Virus record (IMG/VR): IMGVR_UViG_3300042922_000561
Span: 1 to 44,430 of that record
Direction: 5' to 3' (one strand)
DNA length: 44,430 bases
Source: a virus
Below, one piece after another: positions 32,077 to 39,851 of the stretch (its first letter is position 1; each line of letters begins with the position of its first letter). Below the pieces are notes generated by a model, which made no database searches, was not told where the DNA came from, and saw only the letters and a list, made by a program, of their open reading frames with translations. Both the position numbers and the translations under genes were made by a program.

Positions 32077-32627
32077 GATTTTTGATTTAAATATTTATGT
32101 TCTATTAATTGTATTTGATATGAGTTGCTAAACTCATGTATACGTTCTTTCAATACCGCATCAATTATATATTCAGTCATCGTTTCTTTTGCAACTCTTT
32201 TGATAAGCGGTGATACATTTAAGTATTGACAGGTGGTAAAGTCATTAAGTAATAAATTAACTCCATTGATACGGTTATGAATCCTAAAGTTATCTATCAT
32301 TAAATCAAGACGCTCTTCAAGCATTATGATTTCTTCACTAGGGACATAAACAAACTCTTCGTACTCAATTGGATCTTCATCAAAATAATATTCATCAGCC
32401 CATTTTTCCCACTCATCAAGCTCCATAAATCCCTTGCCTTTACAGCATTCACAATCGCCCCCGCTTGGAACTTTATGATATGGGTCGTGTCCACAAACAG
32501 GACAACCAAGCCTTCCAATGTCACCAGGCATGGCCGATATAAAACCGTGATCAGGATTAGTACAAGTGTCCTTTCCGTCACCACCGCAACAGAAACAAAC
32601 ATAGAATGCGGGTTTTATAGGCTCCAT
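32073..32627 (-). CDS. DnaJ-like zinc-finger protein
   Basis: The protein has 184 residues. The first ~70 carry CxxC-type repeats (CFCCGGDG, CPVCGHD, CECCKGKGF), resembling the DnaJ Cys-rich zinc domain. The rest is acidic and helical. It may bind a host or phage protein; no J domain is present. It overlaps the upstream gene by 13 bp. Confidence 0.65.
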   Translation of the reverse strand: MEPIKPAFYVCFCCGGDGKDTCTNPDHGFISAMPGDIGRLGCPVCGHDPYHKVPSGGDCECCKGKGFMELDEWEKWADEYYFDEDPIEYEEFVYVPSEEIIMLEERLDLMIDNFRIHNRINGVNLLLNDFTTCQYLNVSPLIKRVAKETMTEYIIDAVLKERIHEFSNSYQIQLIEHKYLNQKS

Positions 32628-32998
32628 ACCGTAGTTGTGCTATTATCTTTAATAATTAAACATGTCTTGAAAGATTCTACTACTTTTTTGAAAGTGTTAA
32701 CATTTCTATGGTGATACTCAGATATCTTGTCCTTAATACTTAGAATTGTTTCATCAACCTTTCGAGGGTGGCAATAGGCTTCAAACCTAACATCATTGAA
32801 ATTATTACGCCACTGTTCGTTTATAGAAGCGGTCTCAACTAATACATGAGGCACTAAACGTTTGACCCATATAGATGCTCCATTACTATCTATAACTTTA
32901 AAACTCTTAGCCGTTTCTTTTACTTTAAGTTCAGTTACTTTTATCTCGAACTTATCCTGATCCAGGATACCAACAATGTAATAAATAATTGTATTCAT
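32615..32998 (-). CDS. Hypothetical protein
   Basis: The protein has 127 residues with a beta-rich start (TIIYYIVGILDQDKFEIKV) and a helical end. No family was recognised. It begins 2 bp after the 33001 gene ends. Confidence 0.55.
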   Translation of the reverse strand: MNTIIYYIVGILDQDKFEIKVTELKVKETAKSFKVIDSNGASIWVKRLVPHVLVETASINEQWRNNFNDVRFEAYCHPRKVDETILSIKDKISEYHHRNVNTFKKVVESFKTCLIIKDNSTTTVWSL

Positions 32999-33000
32999 GT

Positions 33001-33249
33001 TTAAAATGGTTTAAATTCTTTGATTGTTATTTCAATCGGGCTTTTATCCGATTTTCTCCTGTTAGTTTGACTTGCAACAATTGGCTTTTTTATTTCCCCG
33101 TCGAAGTTAACAAGGCCAATTGCGCCGTGTGTTTCTAATCCGTAATCGTGTGAACCTTTTTCAGGTTGTCGATTTTTTATTAAACTGTTAGCTATTTCAA
33201 GAACAGTGTCAGCGCTTAGGCCCATCTTATCAATTATTACTATCTTCAT
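33001..33249 (-). CDS. Small hypothetical protein
   Basis: The protein has 82 residues, starting MKIVIIDKMGLSADTVLEIA, and overlaps the upstream gene by 20 bp. No family or motif was recognised. Confidence 0.5.
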   Translation of the reverse strand: MKIVIIDKMGLSADTVLEIANSLIKNRQPEKGSHDYGLETHGAIGLVNFDGEIKKPIVASQTNRRKSDKSPIEITIKEFKPF

Positions 33250-33478
33250 TTTTAATCCAGTTTTTAAATACGATTCCTTTTTTAATATCGTCCGCCTTGT
33301 TGGTGAACGTTTTCAATGTTCCTACCTCGCGCCATAGATATAAAGGTTCTTTTAATTTTGTAGTACCTTCCTTTGTTTTAATATTTACTAATTCAACTTG
33401 AGTGCTTAAATAGGTAATGTTGAAAATAGTACCAGGTACAAGGCTGTCAATTATCTTTTGTACTTCTTTTTTATCCAT
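33230..33478 (-). CDS. Small hypothetical protein
   Basis: The protein has 82 residues with a basic, beta-like middle (VPGTIFNITYLSTQVELVNI). No family was recognised. It overlaps neighbours on both sides, as is usual in this block. Confidence 0.5.
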   Translation of the reverse strand: MDKKEVQKIIDSLVPGTIFNITYLSTQVELVNIKTKEGTTKLKEPLYLWREVGTLKTFTNKADDIKKGIVFKNWIKNEDSNN

Positions 33479-33908
33479 TTTTTATATTTTTTAATTCAAT
33501 TAAATTTATGTCTATGGCTAAACCTTTTTGAATCAAACCAAACACGTCGAAGTGATTTTTGAAAAACAATTGATATTCTTCGTATGATATAGCCGTCCAT
33601 CCTATAAATTTATCGCATACCTCAACAGAAAAGTGATTGTGTTCAGGCTCACAATTTATAAGAAAATCAACAATATCTTCGTCAATATTTTCTTTAAAAA
33701 AATCAACTGTAATTTCTGACATAGGCCTAAGTATTGGCTTTATTGCAAAGCTAAGACGCTCCCAATCAATGTTAACTATTGATGTTAATGATAATATAGT
33801 TTTTTTATTGAATGGATTAAGGGAAATCACTTCACACTTTAAACCATACGGCAAGTATGGCACTAGATGTTCTAATGTTAGTACTGGCGCTTTATTTTCG
33901 TTATTCAC
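33471..33908 (-). CDS. Hypothetical protein with GTG start
   Basis: The protein has 145 residues. The only plausible start is GTG, overlapping the upstream TAA stop codon by translational coupling. Beta-rich N-terminus (LEHLVPYLPYGLKCEVISLN) as in other small phage proteins. Function unknown. Confidence 0.55.
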   Translation of the reverse strand: MNNENKAPVLTLEHLVPYLPYGLKCEVISLNPFNKKTILSLTSIVNIDWERLSFAIKPILRPMSEITVDFFKENIDEDIVDFLINCEPEHNHFSVEVCDKFIGWTAISYEEYQLFFKNHFDVFGLIQKGLAIDINLIELKNIKNG

Positions 33909-34197
33909 CGTATACCTCCTTTCTTGCTTTTAGCAACTTGTCAGCGATACTATATGACTCATCATATATTTCAGCGTAGGTTCCTTTATGAGCTATAATA
34001 AGAGCGTTAAGCGCCAACCCTGCGAAGCTGTCACGAAGTTTATTATCATCATCTGTGACATTTATACTTTTAAATTCAGATTTAATTTCATCTATAGATT
34101 GAAGATGTTTTAACTGATCATCTTCATGTTTTGCGAATGCTTTCAAAGACTCTATATCGTCTTTATGTTCGCCTTCTTTTTTCATCCAATTATTCAT
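33901..34197 (-). CDS. Small helical hypothetical protein
   Basis: The protein has 98 residues and is helical and charged (DDIESLKAFAKHEDDQLKHL). No family was recognised. It overlaps the UDG-like gene by 8 bp. Confidence 0.5.
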   Translation of the reverse strand: MNNWMKKEGEHKDDIESLKAFAKHEDDQLKHLQSIDEIKSEFKSINVTDDDNKLRDSFAGLALNALIIAHKGTYAEIYDESYSIADKLLKARKEVYGE

Positions 34198-34630
34198 TTA
34201 TAAATAGTTTAATAGATTTCAAAATATTTTCCTTGTCATTCCGGTATGCAAATATGTTCCTGCGTGATGGGTGTATAGTTTCCAATACTTCCAAGTTGCA
34301 AGACCAGGTGCGGGGCTGTTTGTCTATGAAGTTCTTTGCAACGCTTCCAAGAATCCAAACCTTGTTTGCACATTCCATTTTTGTTTGCAATACTTCATCC
34401 CAATACTTTTTCATTTGCTTTTGGGTGGGTGGCTTATGGCCACTTTGCTTTGTGTGTCCTGGGAACTCATACCCATATACCGCATCAAACTCAAACATGT
34501 CTTGAGCTTGTTCGATACTTATGTTGCACGCTTCTTGTAGCCAATCATACAACATAGTGCTGTCGTATGGTACAGTTTGTTGTTTTGCCGGAAGGGCCTG
34601 GCCTATGATTAATATTTTTTGCTTTTTCAT
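34190..34630 (-). CDS. Uracil-DNA glycosylase-superfamily-like protein
   Basis: The protein has 146 residues, shorter than most uracil-DNA glycosylases. It has a motif-A-like ILIIGQALPAKQQ (6-18) and a motif-B-like HPSRRN (120-125), the two uracil-binding loops, plus VWILGSVAKNF between them. It may remove uracil or another modified base from DNA, or bind it. The catalytic residue of motif A is not clearly conserved, so activity is uncertain. It overlaps the upstream gene region only by spacing of 1 bp. Confidence 0.6.
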   Translation of the reverse strand: MKKQKILIIGQALPAKQQTVPYDSTMLYDWLQEACNISIEQAQDMFEFDAVYGYEFPGHTKQSGHKPPTQKQMKKYWDEVLQTKMECANKVWILGSVAKNFIDKQPRTWSCNLEVLETIHPSRRNIFAYRNDKENILKSIKLFINE

Positions 34631-34631
34631 T

Positions 34632-35174
34632 TTAATTATGATAAGTTGTTTTAGCCGCTTCTTTCAAAGTCGGTTTATGTCCAATTGATTTTTCAGTACG
34701 GTTGAAAGATGTTTCCCAAAGCTTAAGGGCTTTTGATGGTTTAATACTTTCAACGCTCGCATGAGCTAAATGAAGTATGCCTTTAAAACCTACTTTAAAA
34801 AAGTATTTAGCCGGAAGCTTAACACAAAAACAAAGTTCGGGTATTGGGGCTTGTCTTGTCACAACATGGCTGTCGGGGCCAAAGTATTGCACCCAGGCAA
34901 TTGTTTTACCATCTACTTTATATCGAAGTCCAGTGTTCTTTTCATCCAATGACTCAAGATAAAATCCGTTGGCTAAAGCCCATTCAAGAACTGATTCTTT
35001 GTTCAAGTTAGGAAATTGCAAAGAAACTATAAACGATCTCTCAGGAATGACCAATTTATCAGGACTTACTATTGTAACCCATCCAATGCTTTCGGGTTTC
35101 TTAGCGAATATTGCGGCGAATGTACAACCAATATTTTTGCTGTTTATCATCCACTCTTTATTTAAATCTTTCAT
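34632..35174 (-). CDS. Hypothetical protein
   Basis: The protein has 180 residues with a mixed fold (IGWVTIVSPDKLVIPERSFI). No family was recognised with confidence. It has an A-rich leader (AAAACAAAACG) and follows a GC-rich hairpin. Confidence 0.6.
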   Translation of the reverse strand: MKDLNKEWMINSKNIGCTFAAIFAKKPESIGWVTIVSPDKLVIPERSFIVSLQFPNLNKESVLEWALANGFYLESLDEKNTGLRYKVDGKTIAWVQYFGPDSHVVTRQAPIPELCFCVKLPAKYFFKVGFKGILHLAHASVESIKPSKALKLWETSFNRTEKSIGHKPTLKEAAKTTYHN

Positions 35175-35199
35175 AATACGTTTTGTTTTGTACCACCAA

Positions 35200-35217
35200 A
35201 GCCCCAGTTAAGGGGCT
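35200..35217 (-). other. Intercistronic GC-rich hairpin
   Basis: AGCCCC pairs with GGGGCT around a 6-nt loop (minus strand AGCCCCTTAACTGGGGCT). It lies between the 35229 and 34632 genes and is one of a set of similar hairpins. The T run is poor, so it is more likely an RNA stability or processing element than a strong terminator. Confidence 0.5.
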
Positions 35218-35228
35218 GTATTGGGAAG

Positions 35229-35612
35229 TTACTTCGATAATTCAATTAATTTTTCAAGACAGGCGTAACGGGCTTGTTCGTAGGTATTAAAAAACATAAT
35301 TCTACCTTTTTCTCTTATGTAATTATCTCCATCAAAAATATAGTACCTCCCACCTTTGTCTTTCATAGTTTCAATGTGTCGTTCATGCTTCTCCCTAAAC
35401 CAATCAAATGCCTGTTGCCAAAGTGGCGCGGAAACATTATACCAATAACCCACAAGACAAGAATTGCTACAACCTTTTAAGTTTTCATAATCTATATAAT
35501 CTAATGTAGCTAATTCGCTTCCATCTCTTTTATACACTGCTAAACACTCTTCATCAAATCCCAACTCTTTAAGTTTAACTGCAAACTCATAAGGGACGAA
35601 TTGATTTTCCAT
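35229..35612 (-). CDS. Conserved Bacteroidota phage hypothetical protein
   Basis: The protein has 127 residues. It resembles a small protein commonly seen in phages and mobile elements of Bacteroidota (FVPYEFAVKLKELGFDEEC, APLWQQAFDWFREKH, TYEQARYACLEKLIELSK), as I recall it. No enzymatic residue is obvious. It supports the host assignment. Confidence 0.7.
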   Translation of the reverse strand: MENQFVPYEFAVKLKELGFDEECLAVYKRDGSELATLDYIDYENLKGCSNSCLVGYWYNVSAPLWQQAFDWFREKHERHIETMKDKGGRYYIFDGDNYIREKGRIMFFNTYEQARYACLEKLIELSK

Positions 35613-35631
35613 AATTTTAAATTTTAATCAA

Positions 35632-35649
35632 GGCGGCTTTTACACCGCC
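35632..35649 (-). other. Intercistronic hairpin
   Basis: GGCGG pairs with CCGCC around an 8-nt loop, between the 35662 stop codon and the next start codon. Same position type as the other hairpins of this block. Confidence 0.45.
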
Positions 35650-35661
35650 ATTTTGGTTTAC

Positions 35662-35826
35662 TTAATCTATAAATATCGCATGCGCCTCGTCTACACACTC
35701 ACAAAAGTAAGTTGTACCATCTCTTTTAATTTGAAGATTTTTCTCCCCGGGTACGTAATTACCGTGTTTTACAATTTCAAATCCTGCTAAAACTAACTCT
35801 TCGATTTTTTGTTCTTGACTTTTCAT
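35662..35826 (-). CDS. Small hypothetical protein (54 aa)
   Basis: A 54-residue gene, MKSQEQKIEELVLAGFEIVK..., ending ...CECVDEAHAIFID. It fills an otherwise empty gap, has an ATG with an A-rich leader, and lies between two hairpins like its neighbours. It may be a small zinc- or protein-binding factor; unknown. Confidence 0.6.
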   Translation of the reverse strand: MKSQEQKIEELVLAGFEIVKHGNYVPGEKNLQIKRDGTTYFCECVDEAHAIFID

Positions 35827-35841
35827 GATATTTTTATTTAA

Positions 35842-35857
35842 AGCCCCCGAAGGGGCT
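35842..35857 (-). other. Intercistronic hairpin with a TTCG loop
   Basis: The minus strand reads AGCCCCTTCGGGGGCT, a very stable stem with a UUCG-type loop, followed by TTTAAAT. It repeats at 38175-38190. It may be a weak terminator or an mRNA-stabilising element. Confidence 0.55.
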
Positions 35858-35862
35858 GTTTA

Positions 35863-36189
35863 TTACTTAATTTTTAACCAAATCCCATTTATAACTGTCC
35901 TTGTTCTTTGGGAATCTTTCTGATCGTAAGAGTTATTGTTTGCTTCTAGTAATATTGTCTTAAGCAATTCGACTTCCTCATTAGTCAGTGTCACTGGTTT
36001 AATGCTTTCAACAACTTCAACATTCAGGTTAGCATTATTCCGGATGCTCTTAACATGCTTGTCCTGGCTATCGCTTACATTGTAGTAGTTGATTGTGTTT
36101 GAGTTGATGTCTCTAACCATGTAGACCTTTGCTCTCTTTGGGCCAACGAAATTGAACATTTGGCCCTTTTGTAATTCAAATAACTTCAT
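35863..36189 (-). CDS. Small hypothetical protein behind promoter P2
   Basis: The protein has 108 residues from the ATG giving MKLFELQKGQMF; the longer frame lies in the promoter region. Beta-rich N-terminus (KVYMVRDINSNTINYYN). No family was recognised. P2 drives it and the genes that follow. Confidence 0.65.
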   Translation of the reverse strand: MKLFELQKGQMFNFVGPKRAKVYMVRDINSNTINYYNVSDSQDKHVKSIRNNANLNVEVVESIKPVTLTNEEVELLKTILLEANNNSYDQKDSQRTRTVINGIWLKIK

Positions 36190-36210
36190 AATAATTTTGT
36201 TTTGTTGACT

Positions 36211-36254
36211 CAAATATAAGAACTTTTTTATAACGTACAAAATATTTTATAAAA
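36211..36254 (-). promoter_or_regulatory. Bacteroidota-type promoter with tandem repeat (P2)
   Basis: On the minus strand TTTG (36238-36241) and TATATTTG (36211-36218) are 19 nt apart. The TTATAAAA-type repeat occurs twice with a 19-bp period. An AACAAAACAAAATT leader follows. Confidence 0.8.
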
Positions 36255-36264
36255 TATTTTAAAT

Positions 36265-36294
36265 AAAAAAAAGCCCCCTTTTTCAAGGCGGCTT
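36265..36294 (-). terminator. Intrinsic terminator upstream of P2
   Basis: On the minus strand AAGCCGCCTT pairs with AAGGGGGCTT with one mismatch around GAAA, followed by eight T. It separates the 36418-36948 transcription unit from P2. The 36295-36417 stretch holds no convincing gene. Confidence 0.8.
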
Positions 36295-36417
36295 TTCTAT
36301 CATCCAAATAATATTATGAAAATTTTGCTAATTCGCATCACTGCGTTTTCCCTAAGCTTATACAATATTAAAAAATGTTTTATGAAATATCAAATTTATT
36401 TTACCGTTTGTAATTCA

Positions 36418-36948
36418 TTACTTTAATAATTTAAGTATTTGTTTCAGTTCAACCAAAGTATTATTTTCATCATATTCGGTTTTGACTTTGTAGATAAGAC
36501 CATTTAACCGTGATCGGGTGTTTAAAGAGTTATGATAGTATTTTGAAAGCAATTTATTAGTTAGATCTAATTTTGTTTTGTGCATGAAAGGGGCCCGTTT
36601 AATAACTTCAAAATCCGCATATCCAGTATTTACGTATATAAGTCCTGCATAGTCGGGAACTTCATAAGATTTTATTAATCCTTTAGGACAGGCAAAATAA
36701 AACTTGTGAGGAACATTATTATAATTACCCAAGTGACCAAGCTTACATCCCGTAAATGTTATGTGCTTTCCTTTTTTGAAGTCAGCAAAAAAATCAGACC
36801 TGGAAACTTTTACTTCGATCTCAACTGCATAACCTGATTTTGATAATCCAAAGACGTCGCTTTCCCAATCGAATATAAAAACGTTACTCAAAACATAATT
36901 ATAGTTATCCAGGAATAGCCTGGCCCCTTCATATACCCTATCAATCAT
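36418..36948 (-). CDS. MmcB-like PD-(D/E)XK nuclease
   Basis: The protein has 176 residues. The core EIEVKVSRSDFFADFKKGKH and the later YAGLIYV match the MmcB DNA repair nuclease family, with acidic residues Asp31 and Glu45 and Lys47 as likely active site. It is the third PD-(D/E)XK-type protein in the genome. It may process phage or host DNA; the exact substrate is unknown. Confidence 0.65.
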   Translation of the reverse strand: MIDRVYEGARLFLDNYNYVLSNVFIFDWESDVFGLSKSGYAVEIEVKVSRSDFFADFKKGKHITFTGCKLGHLGNYNNVPHKFYFACPKGLIKSYEVPDYAGLIYVNTGYADFEVIKRAPFMHKTKLDLTNKLLSKYYHNSLNTRSRLNGLIYKVKTEYDENNTLVELKQILKLLK

Positions 36949-36949
36949 A

Positions 36950-37393
36950 TCATAAAAAATTATAGTTTTTGAACTTATTATTTTTACATCTGTTGATTAC
37001 GGTATTTACAGACGTTTTAAGACACTTTGCGGCCTTACTGGCGTTATCATACTCCACACCATCAATTATGACGCCACGGCCAGTTTTTGGGGCCTTATTC
37101 TTATTGATATCAACTTTAATGGTATGAGTATACCCGTTTTCCGTTTTATCGTCAATCGGATCTACTTTTATATGCTTGATATAATCCGTTGAAGTTTTGA
37201 AATAAGACTTTATTTCATCCGGGGTTAATCTCCTGATTAAACATATTTTTTTGCCCCGGGACGTGGTGAACTCTTCCGCCGTTTTCAAAACATACTGGCC
37301 CTTAACTAAAGGGATTTTTTCGGACGTTGCTTTATTGAAAACGTTGCCTTGATCATCAATCAGATAGTCCGGCAATTTTGAATGTTGTTTCAT
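36950..37393 (-). CDS. NUMOD-domain DNA-binding protein without nuclease domain
   Basis: The protein has 147 residues from the ATG giving MKQHSKLPDYL. The C-terminal 40 residues (GVEYDNASKAAKCLKTSVNT region, then VINRCKNNKFKNY) form a NUMOD1-type helix-turn-helix normally attached to homing endonucleases. The N-terminal DYLIDDQGNVFNK resembles a NUMOD4 start. No HNH or GIY-YIG motif is present, so it may be a nuclease remnant or a regulator. Its start overlaps a small frame (37356-37484). Confidence 0.6.
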   Translation of the reverse strand: MKQHSKLPDYLIDDQGNVFNKATSEKIPLVKGQYVLKTAEEFTTSRGKKICLIRRLTPDEIKSYFKTSTDYIKHIKVDPIDDKTENGYTHTIKVDINKNKAPKTGRGVIIDGVEYDNASKAAKCLKTSVNTVINRCKNNKFKNYNFL

Positions 37394-37484
37394 GATCTGT
37401 TTTCTTTGACTTCTTTTTATCAATGTACTGCTTCCAGGTATAAATTCTGTAAACATATCCTTTTGGTGTCACTAATGTTTTCAT
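37356..37484 (-). CDS. Possible small protein overlapping the NUMOD gene
   Basis: A 42-residue frame, MKTLVTPKGYVYRIYTWKQY and onwards, has an ATG and fills the gap upstream of the NUMOD gene, overlapping it by 38 bp. It is rich in Lys and aromatic residues. A functional product is plausible but unproven; a frameshifted upstream part is the alternative. Confidence 0.4.
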   Translation of the reverse strand: MKTLVTPKGYVYRIYTWKQYIDKKKSKKTDHETTFKIAGLSD

Positions 37485-37501
37485 TAATAGTCTATCTAAA
37501 T

Positions 37502-38146
37502 TTACTGTAATAACTTATTGCTTTGAGCTGCTAGTTCTAAAAATCTATCCTCAGAATTACACAACTCTTTGAGGAACTCAATCAAATTTTGGGTTTTAGA
37601 ATAAAGACTTTCGATTGTTTTTCTATTTTCCGGTGTATCTGCTAATATCACGCCCTTAAAATGATACCCAATGTCAACAGCATATTCCTGACGTTTACCA
37701 CCTATTAACTGTTCTTTAAAATATCTTTTTTCAGTTCCTTCAGATGTAGAAACCTCATGGCAATATAAATATGCTATCTTATACCCAATAAAGGATTTAG
37801 TTACAGTTGGCCCCGATCCAAATTGAACTGTATCATCAAAATAAATTACTATTACTTCCCTGGTAGTTGTTTGCAATTCTTTGATTTTTACTAAAGTTGA
37901 AGGAACTTTATTAATTAGGCTTACTTCTAGGTCTGAATATATAACGTGTTTTATTACACCGCCACGTAATCGTCTTAAAGTTATTCCTAAATCTTTCCAT
38001 TGTTCCTCTAACATTTTAACTGTTTCAATTAGATCTTCGGGGATATCTATAAAGAAACATCCGCTGTCATAATGAATATCTGTTGATAGATGTTCTAATT
38101 GTCCCTTTACTCTAAAAGAGAATAAATGCTTTTTTATCTTTGCCAT
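37502..38146 (-). CDS. Hypothetical protein
   Basis: The protein has 214 residues, mixed alpha/beta, starting MAKIKKHLFSFRVKGQLEHL. No family was recognised. It is preceded by a hairpin with a TTCG loop and an A/T-rich leader. Confidence 0.6.
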   Translation of the reverse strand: MAKIKKHLFSFRVKGQLEHLSTDIHYDSGCFFIDIPEDLIETVKMLEEQWKDLGITLRRLRGGVIKHVIYSDLEVSLINKVPSTLVKIKELQTTTREVIVIYFDDTVQFGSGPTVTKSFIGYKIAYLYCHEVSTSEGTEKRYFKEQLIGGKRQEYAVDIGYHFKGVILADTPENRKTIESLYSKTQNLIEFLKELCNSEDRFLELAAQSNKLLQ

Positions 38147-38174
38147 TTTTAGAATTTTATAATGAATTGAATAA

Positions 38175-38190
38175 AGCCCCCGAAGGGGCT
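38175..38190 (-). other. Intercistronic hairpin with a TTCG loop
   Basis: Identical core to the hairpin at 35842-35857 (AGCCCCTTCGGGGGCT on the minus strand). It follows the stop codon of the 38197-38454 gene. Confidence 0.55.
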
Positions 38191-38196
38191 TGTAAG

Positions 38197-38454
38197 TTAA
38201 TCTTTCATGAACTTGTGACCGGCGTTTGATGCTTCAACCTCAATCACGTCGATTTCGTTTCTAATTGCAAGGGCATCTTCAATGTCGCATTCGAAAACGA
38301 AATTACCATCTTCGTAATAAGGCGATTCATAAGTCCTGGCTTTCAAGATTCGGGCGCGTTTTCCAATGATTTCTTTTGCTTTTTGGAAGTTGACAATTCT
38401 AACCGCTAGGCTAAAAGTGTGCTCGGCGTATAAGCCTTTTGCTTTCTTTTTCAT
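38197..38454 (-). CDS. Small hypothetical protein behind P3
   Basis: The protein has 85 residues, starting MKKKAKGLYAEHTFSLAVRI, with a ferredoxin-like alternation of strands and helices. No family was recognised. It is the first gene after P3. Confidence 0.6.
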   Translation of the reverse strand: MKKKAKGLYAEHTFSLAVRIVNFQKAKEIIGKRARILKARTYESPYYEDGNFVFECDIEDALAIRNEIDVIEVEASNAGHKFMKD

Positions 38455-38482
38455 ATTTATAAGAACGTTTTGTTTTGTTATT

Positions 38483-38525
38483 CAAATATACAAAGTTTTT
38501 TATAAATACAAAACTTTTTATAAAA
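38483..38525 (-). promoter_or_regulatory. Bacteroidota-type promoter with tandem repeat (P3)
   Basis: On the minus strand TTTG (38509-38512) and TATATTTG (38483-38490) are 18 nt apart. The repeat TTTATAAAAA..TTTGTA occurs twice with an 18-bp period. The leader contains AACAAAACAAAACG. Confidence 0.8.
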
Positions 38526-38551
38526 AAAGTCCCAATTTTTTTGGGACTTTT
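38522..38551 (-). terminator. Intrinsic terminator after the coiled-coil gene
   Basis: On the minus strand AAAAGTCCCAA pairs with TTGGGACTTTT, followed by a T run that merges into P3. It ends the transcription unit of the 38574-39650 gene. Confidence 0.8.
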
Positions 38552-38573
38552 GGTTATAGTGTGTTTTATGGAC

Positions 38574-39650
38574 TTATTGACCGGATTTCTTGCGTTCGAA
38601 TTCAGCATTGTTTCGGGTCACATACTCGTCTTTATCGATTTGGGCAATAAGTAATGCGGCTGCAAACTTTAATCTATCTTCTTGACTTGAACGTCGTATT
38701 TTATTTTTGAACTTATCATTCCATTTACTAGGGTAAATATGATCATTTGACTCATTGCCTTCTACAAGACAATATAATGCTGCTTGAGCAAGTTCGGCCC
38801 CTGGATTGTTCAATACATCTTTTTCAATCTTTATTCCTTTTTTGAAATGTGAAAGCCTTTCTTCCGCGACAAGGGCCAACCCATAAGAATGAATTGTTTC
38901 ACCACCAATGTAAACGCGACCGCTATTTTTCAATTGGTTCAACTCATTTTGGTATACGGAACACGTCGCTTCTAATCCGTCCCTTTCTAACTTTGTTGAC
39001 TTAAGTACTTCTTGAACTTCCAATAAATTCACTTCCGCCTGTTTAGCCAACATCTCCATTTCTTTGAGCTGTTCGATTGCTTTTTTATGTTTTTTACGAG
39101 TCTTTTTGAAGCCCTTTAGCTTCATTACTTTTTTTCGGAGAACATCGTTTTCGGCAATAAGTACTTCGTTCATCTCTTTGAGGCTACTAACTTGTGCGGG
39201 GTCGGAAGGAATGTTTGATCTGAGGTCTTGAATTGTTTTTCGCAATACAGTTACGTTTTCAGTTTCTGCTTTTAGATTGGCAGATAAAGAACCAATGTAA
39301 GCTTCTTTTTCATTCAGTTCCCTTCTTAATTCACAGTTTTTATTAGACTCTTCTAAATACATCCTATCTGCATTTGAAAGATGTCTTTTTAGTTCTTCAA
39401 TTTCTTTTCGGTAATCAGGTTCTATTTTATCTTCCACTACAAAAGGAATTTCTGTTTTTCCCATATTATAATAAATATCTTCCAAGGATTCAATTAATGA
39501 CTTTAATTGATTTGGGTCTAATTGTGCCGCACAATATCTTTCATAAACCCATGTTTGCAATTCAACTATATCATTACCAAAACAACCGGTAATTAACTTG
39601 ATGACACTATCATTATCAATGATAATTGATACTTCTTTTCTTACTGACAT
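38574..39650 (-). CDS. Long coiled-coil protein with a C-terminal phage domain
   Basis: The protein has 358 residues. A long coiled coil (~85-245) follows a helical N-terminus. The C-terminal ~100 residues (SYGLALVAEERLSHF, NNPGAELAQAALYCL, DRLKFAAALLIAQIDKDEY) resemble a domain common in phage proteins of unknown role. It could scaffold a complex. Function unknown. Confidence 0.65.
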   Translation of the reverse strand: MSVRKEVSIIIDNDSVIKLITGCFGNDIVELQTWVYERYCAAQLDPNQLKSLIESLEDIYYNMGKTEIPFVVEDKIEPDYRKEIEELKRHLSNADRMYLEESNKNCELRRELNEKEAYIGSLSANLKAETENVTVLRKTIQDLRSNIPSDPAQVSSLKEMNEVLIAENDVLRKKVMKLKGFKKTRKKHKKAIEQLKEMEMLAKQAEVNLLEVQEVLKSTKLERDGLEATCSVYQNELNQLKNSGRVYIGGETIHSYGLALVAEERLSHFKKGIKIEKDVLNNPGAELAQAALYCLVEGNESNDHIYPSKWNDKFKNKIRRSSQEDRLKFAAALLIAQIDKDEYVTRNNAEFERKKSGQ

Positions 39651-39662
39651 TTTTTTTGATTT

Positions 39663-39851
39663 TTAAGATTTATAAATGTTTTGTTTTGCCTGGGTTAACG
39701 ATATGATTATGTTATCTATATCGTCAGGGTTTAAACAAGCATATTCATTATTATTAATTGAAATGAATACGCACTGTTGCTTGGTGTCCTCTTCTATCTC
39801 TACGATATCAGAGTTTTCCGTCTCAATTGTTTTTGTTGTAATTACTGACAT
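39663..39851 (-). CDS. Small acidic hypothetical protein
   Basis: The protein has 62 residues, acidic, starting MSVITTKTIETENSDIVEIE. No family was recognised. Its start overlaps the upstream gene by 29 bp. Confidence 0.5.
   Translation of the reverse strand: MSVITTKTIETENSDIVEIEEDTKQQCVFISINNNEYACLNPDDIDNIIISLTQAKQNIYKS

Noticed and set aside
36295-36417. Small peptide MRISKIFIILFG
   Set aside because: Only 12 codons, no promoter and no homologue that I recognise; the stretch is better left as non-coding.
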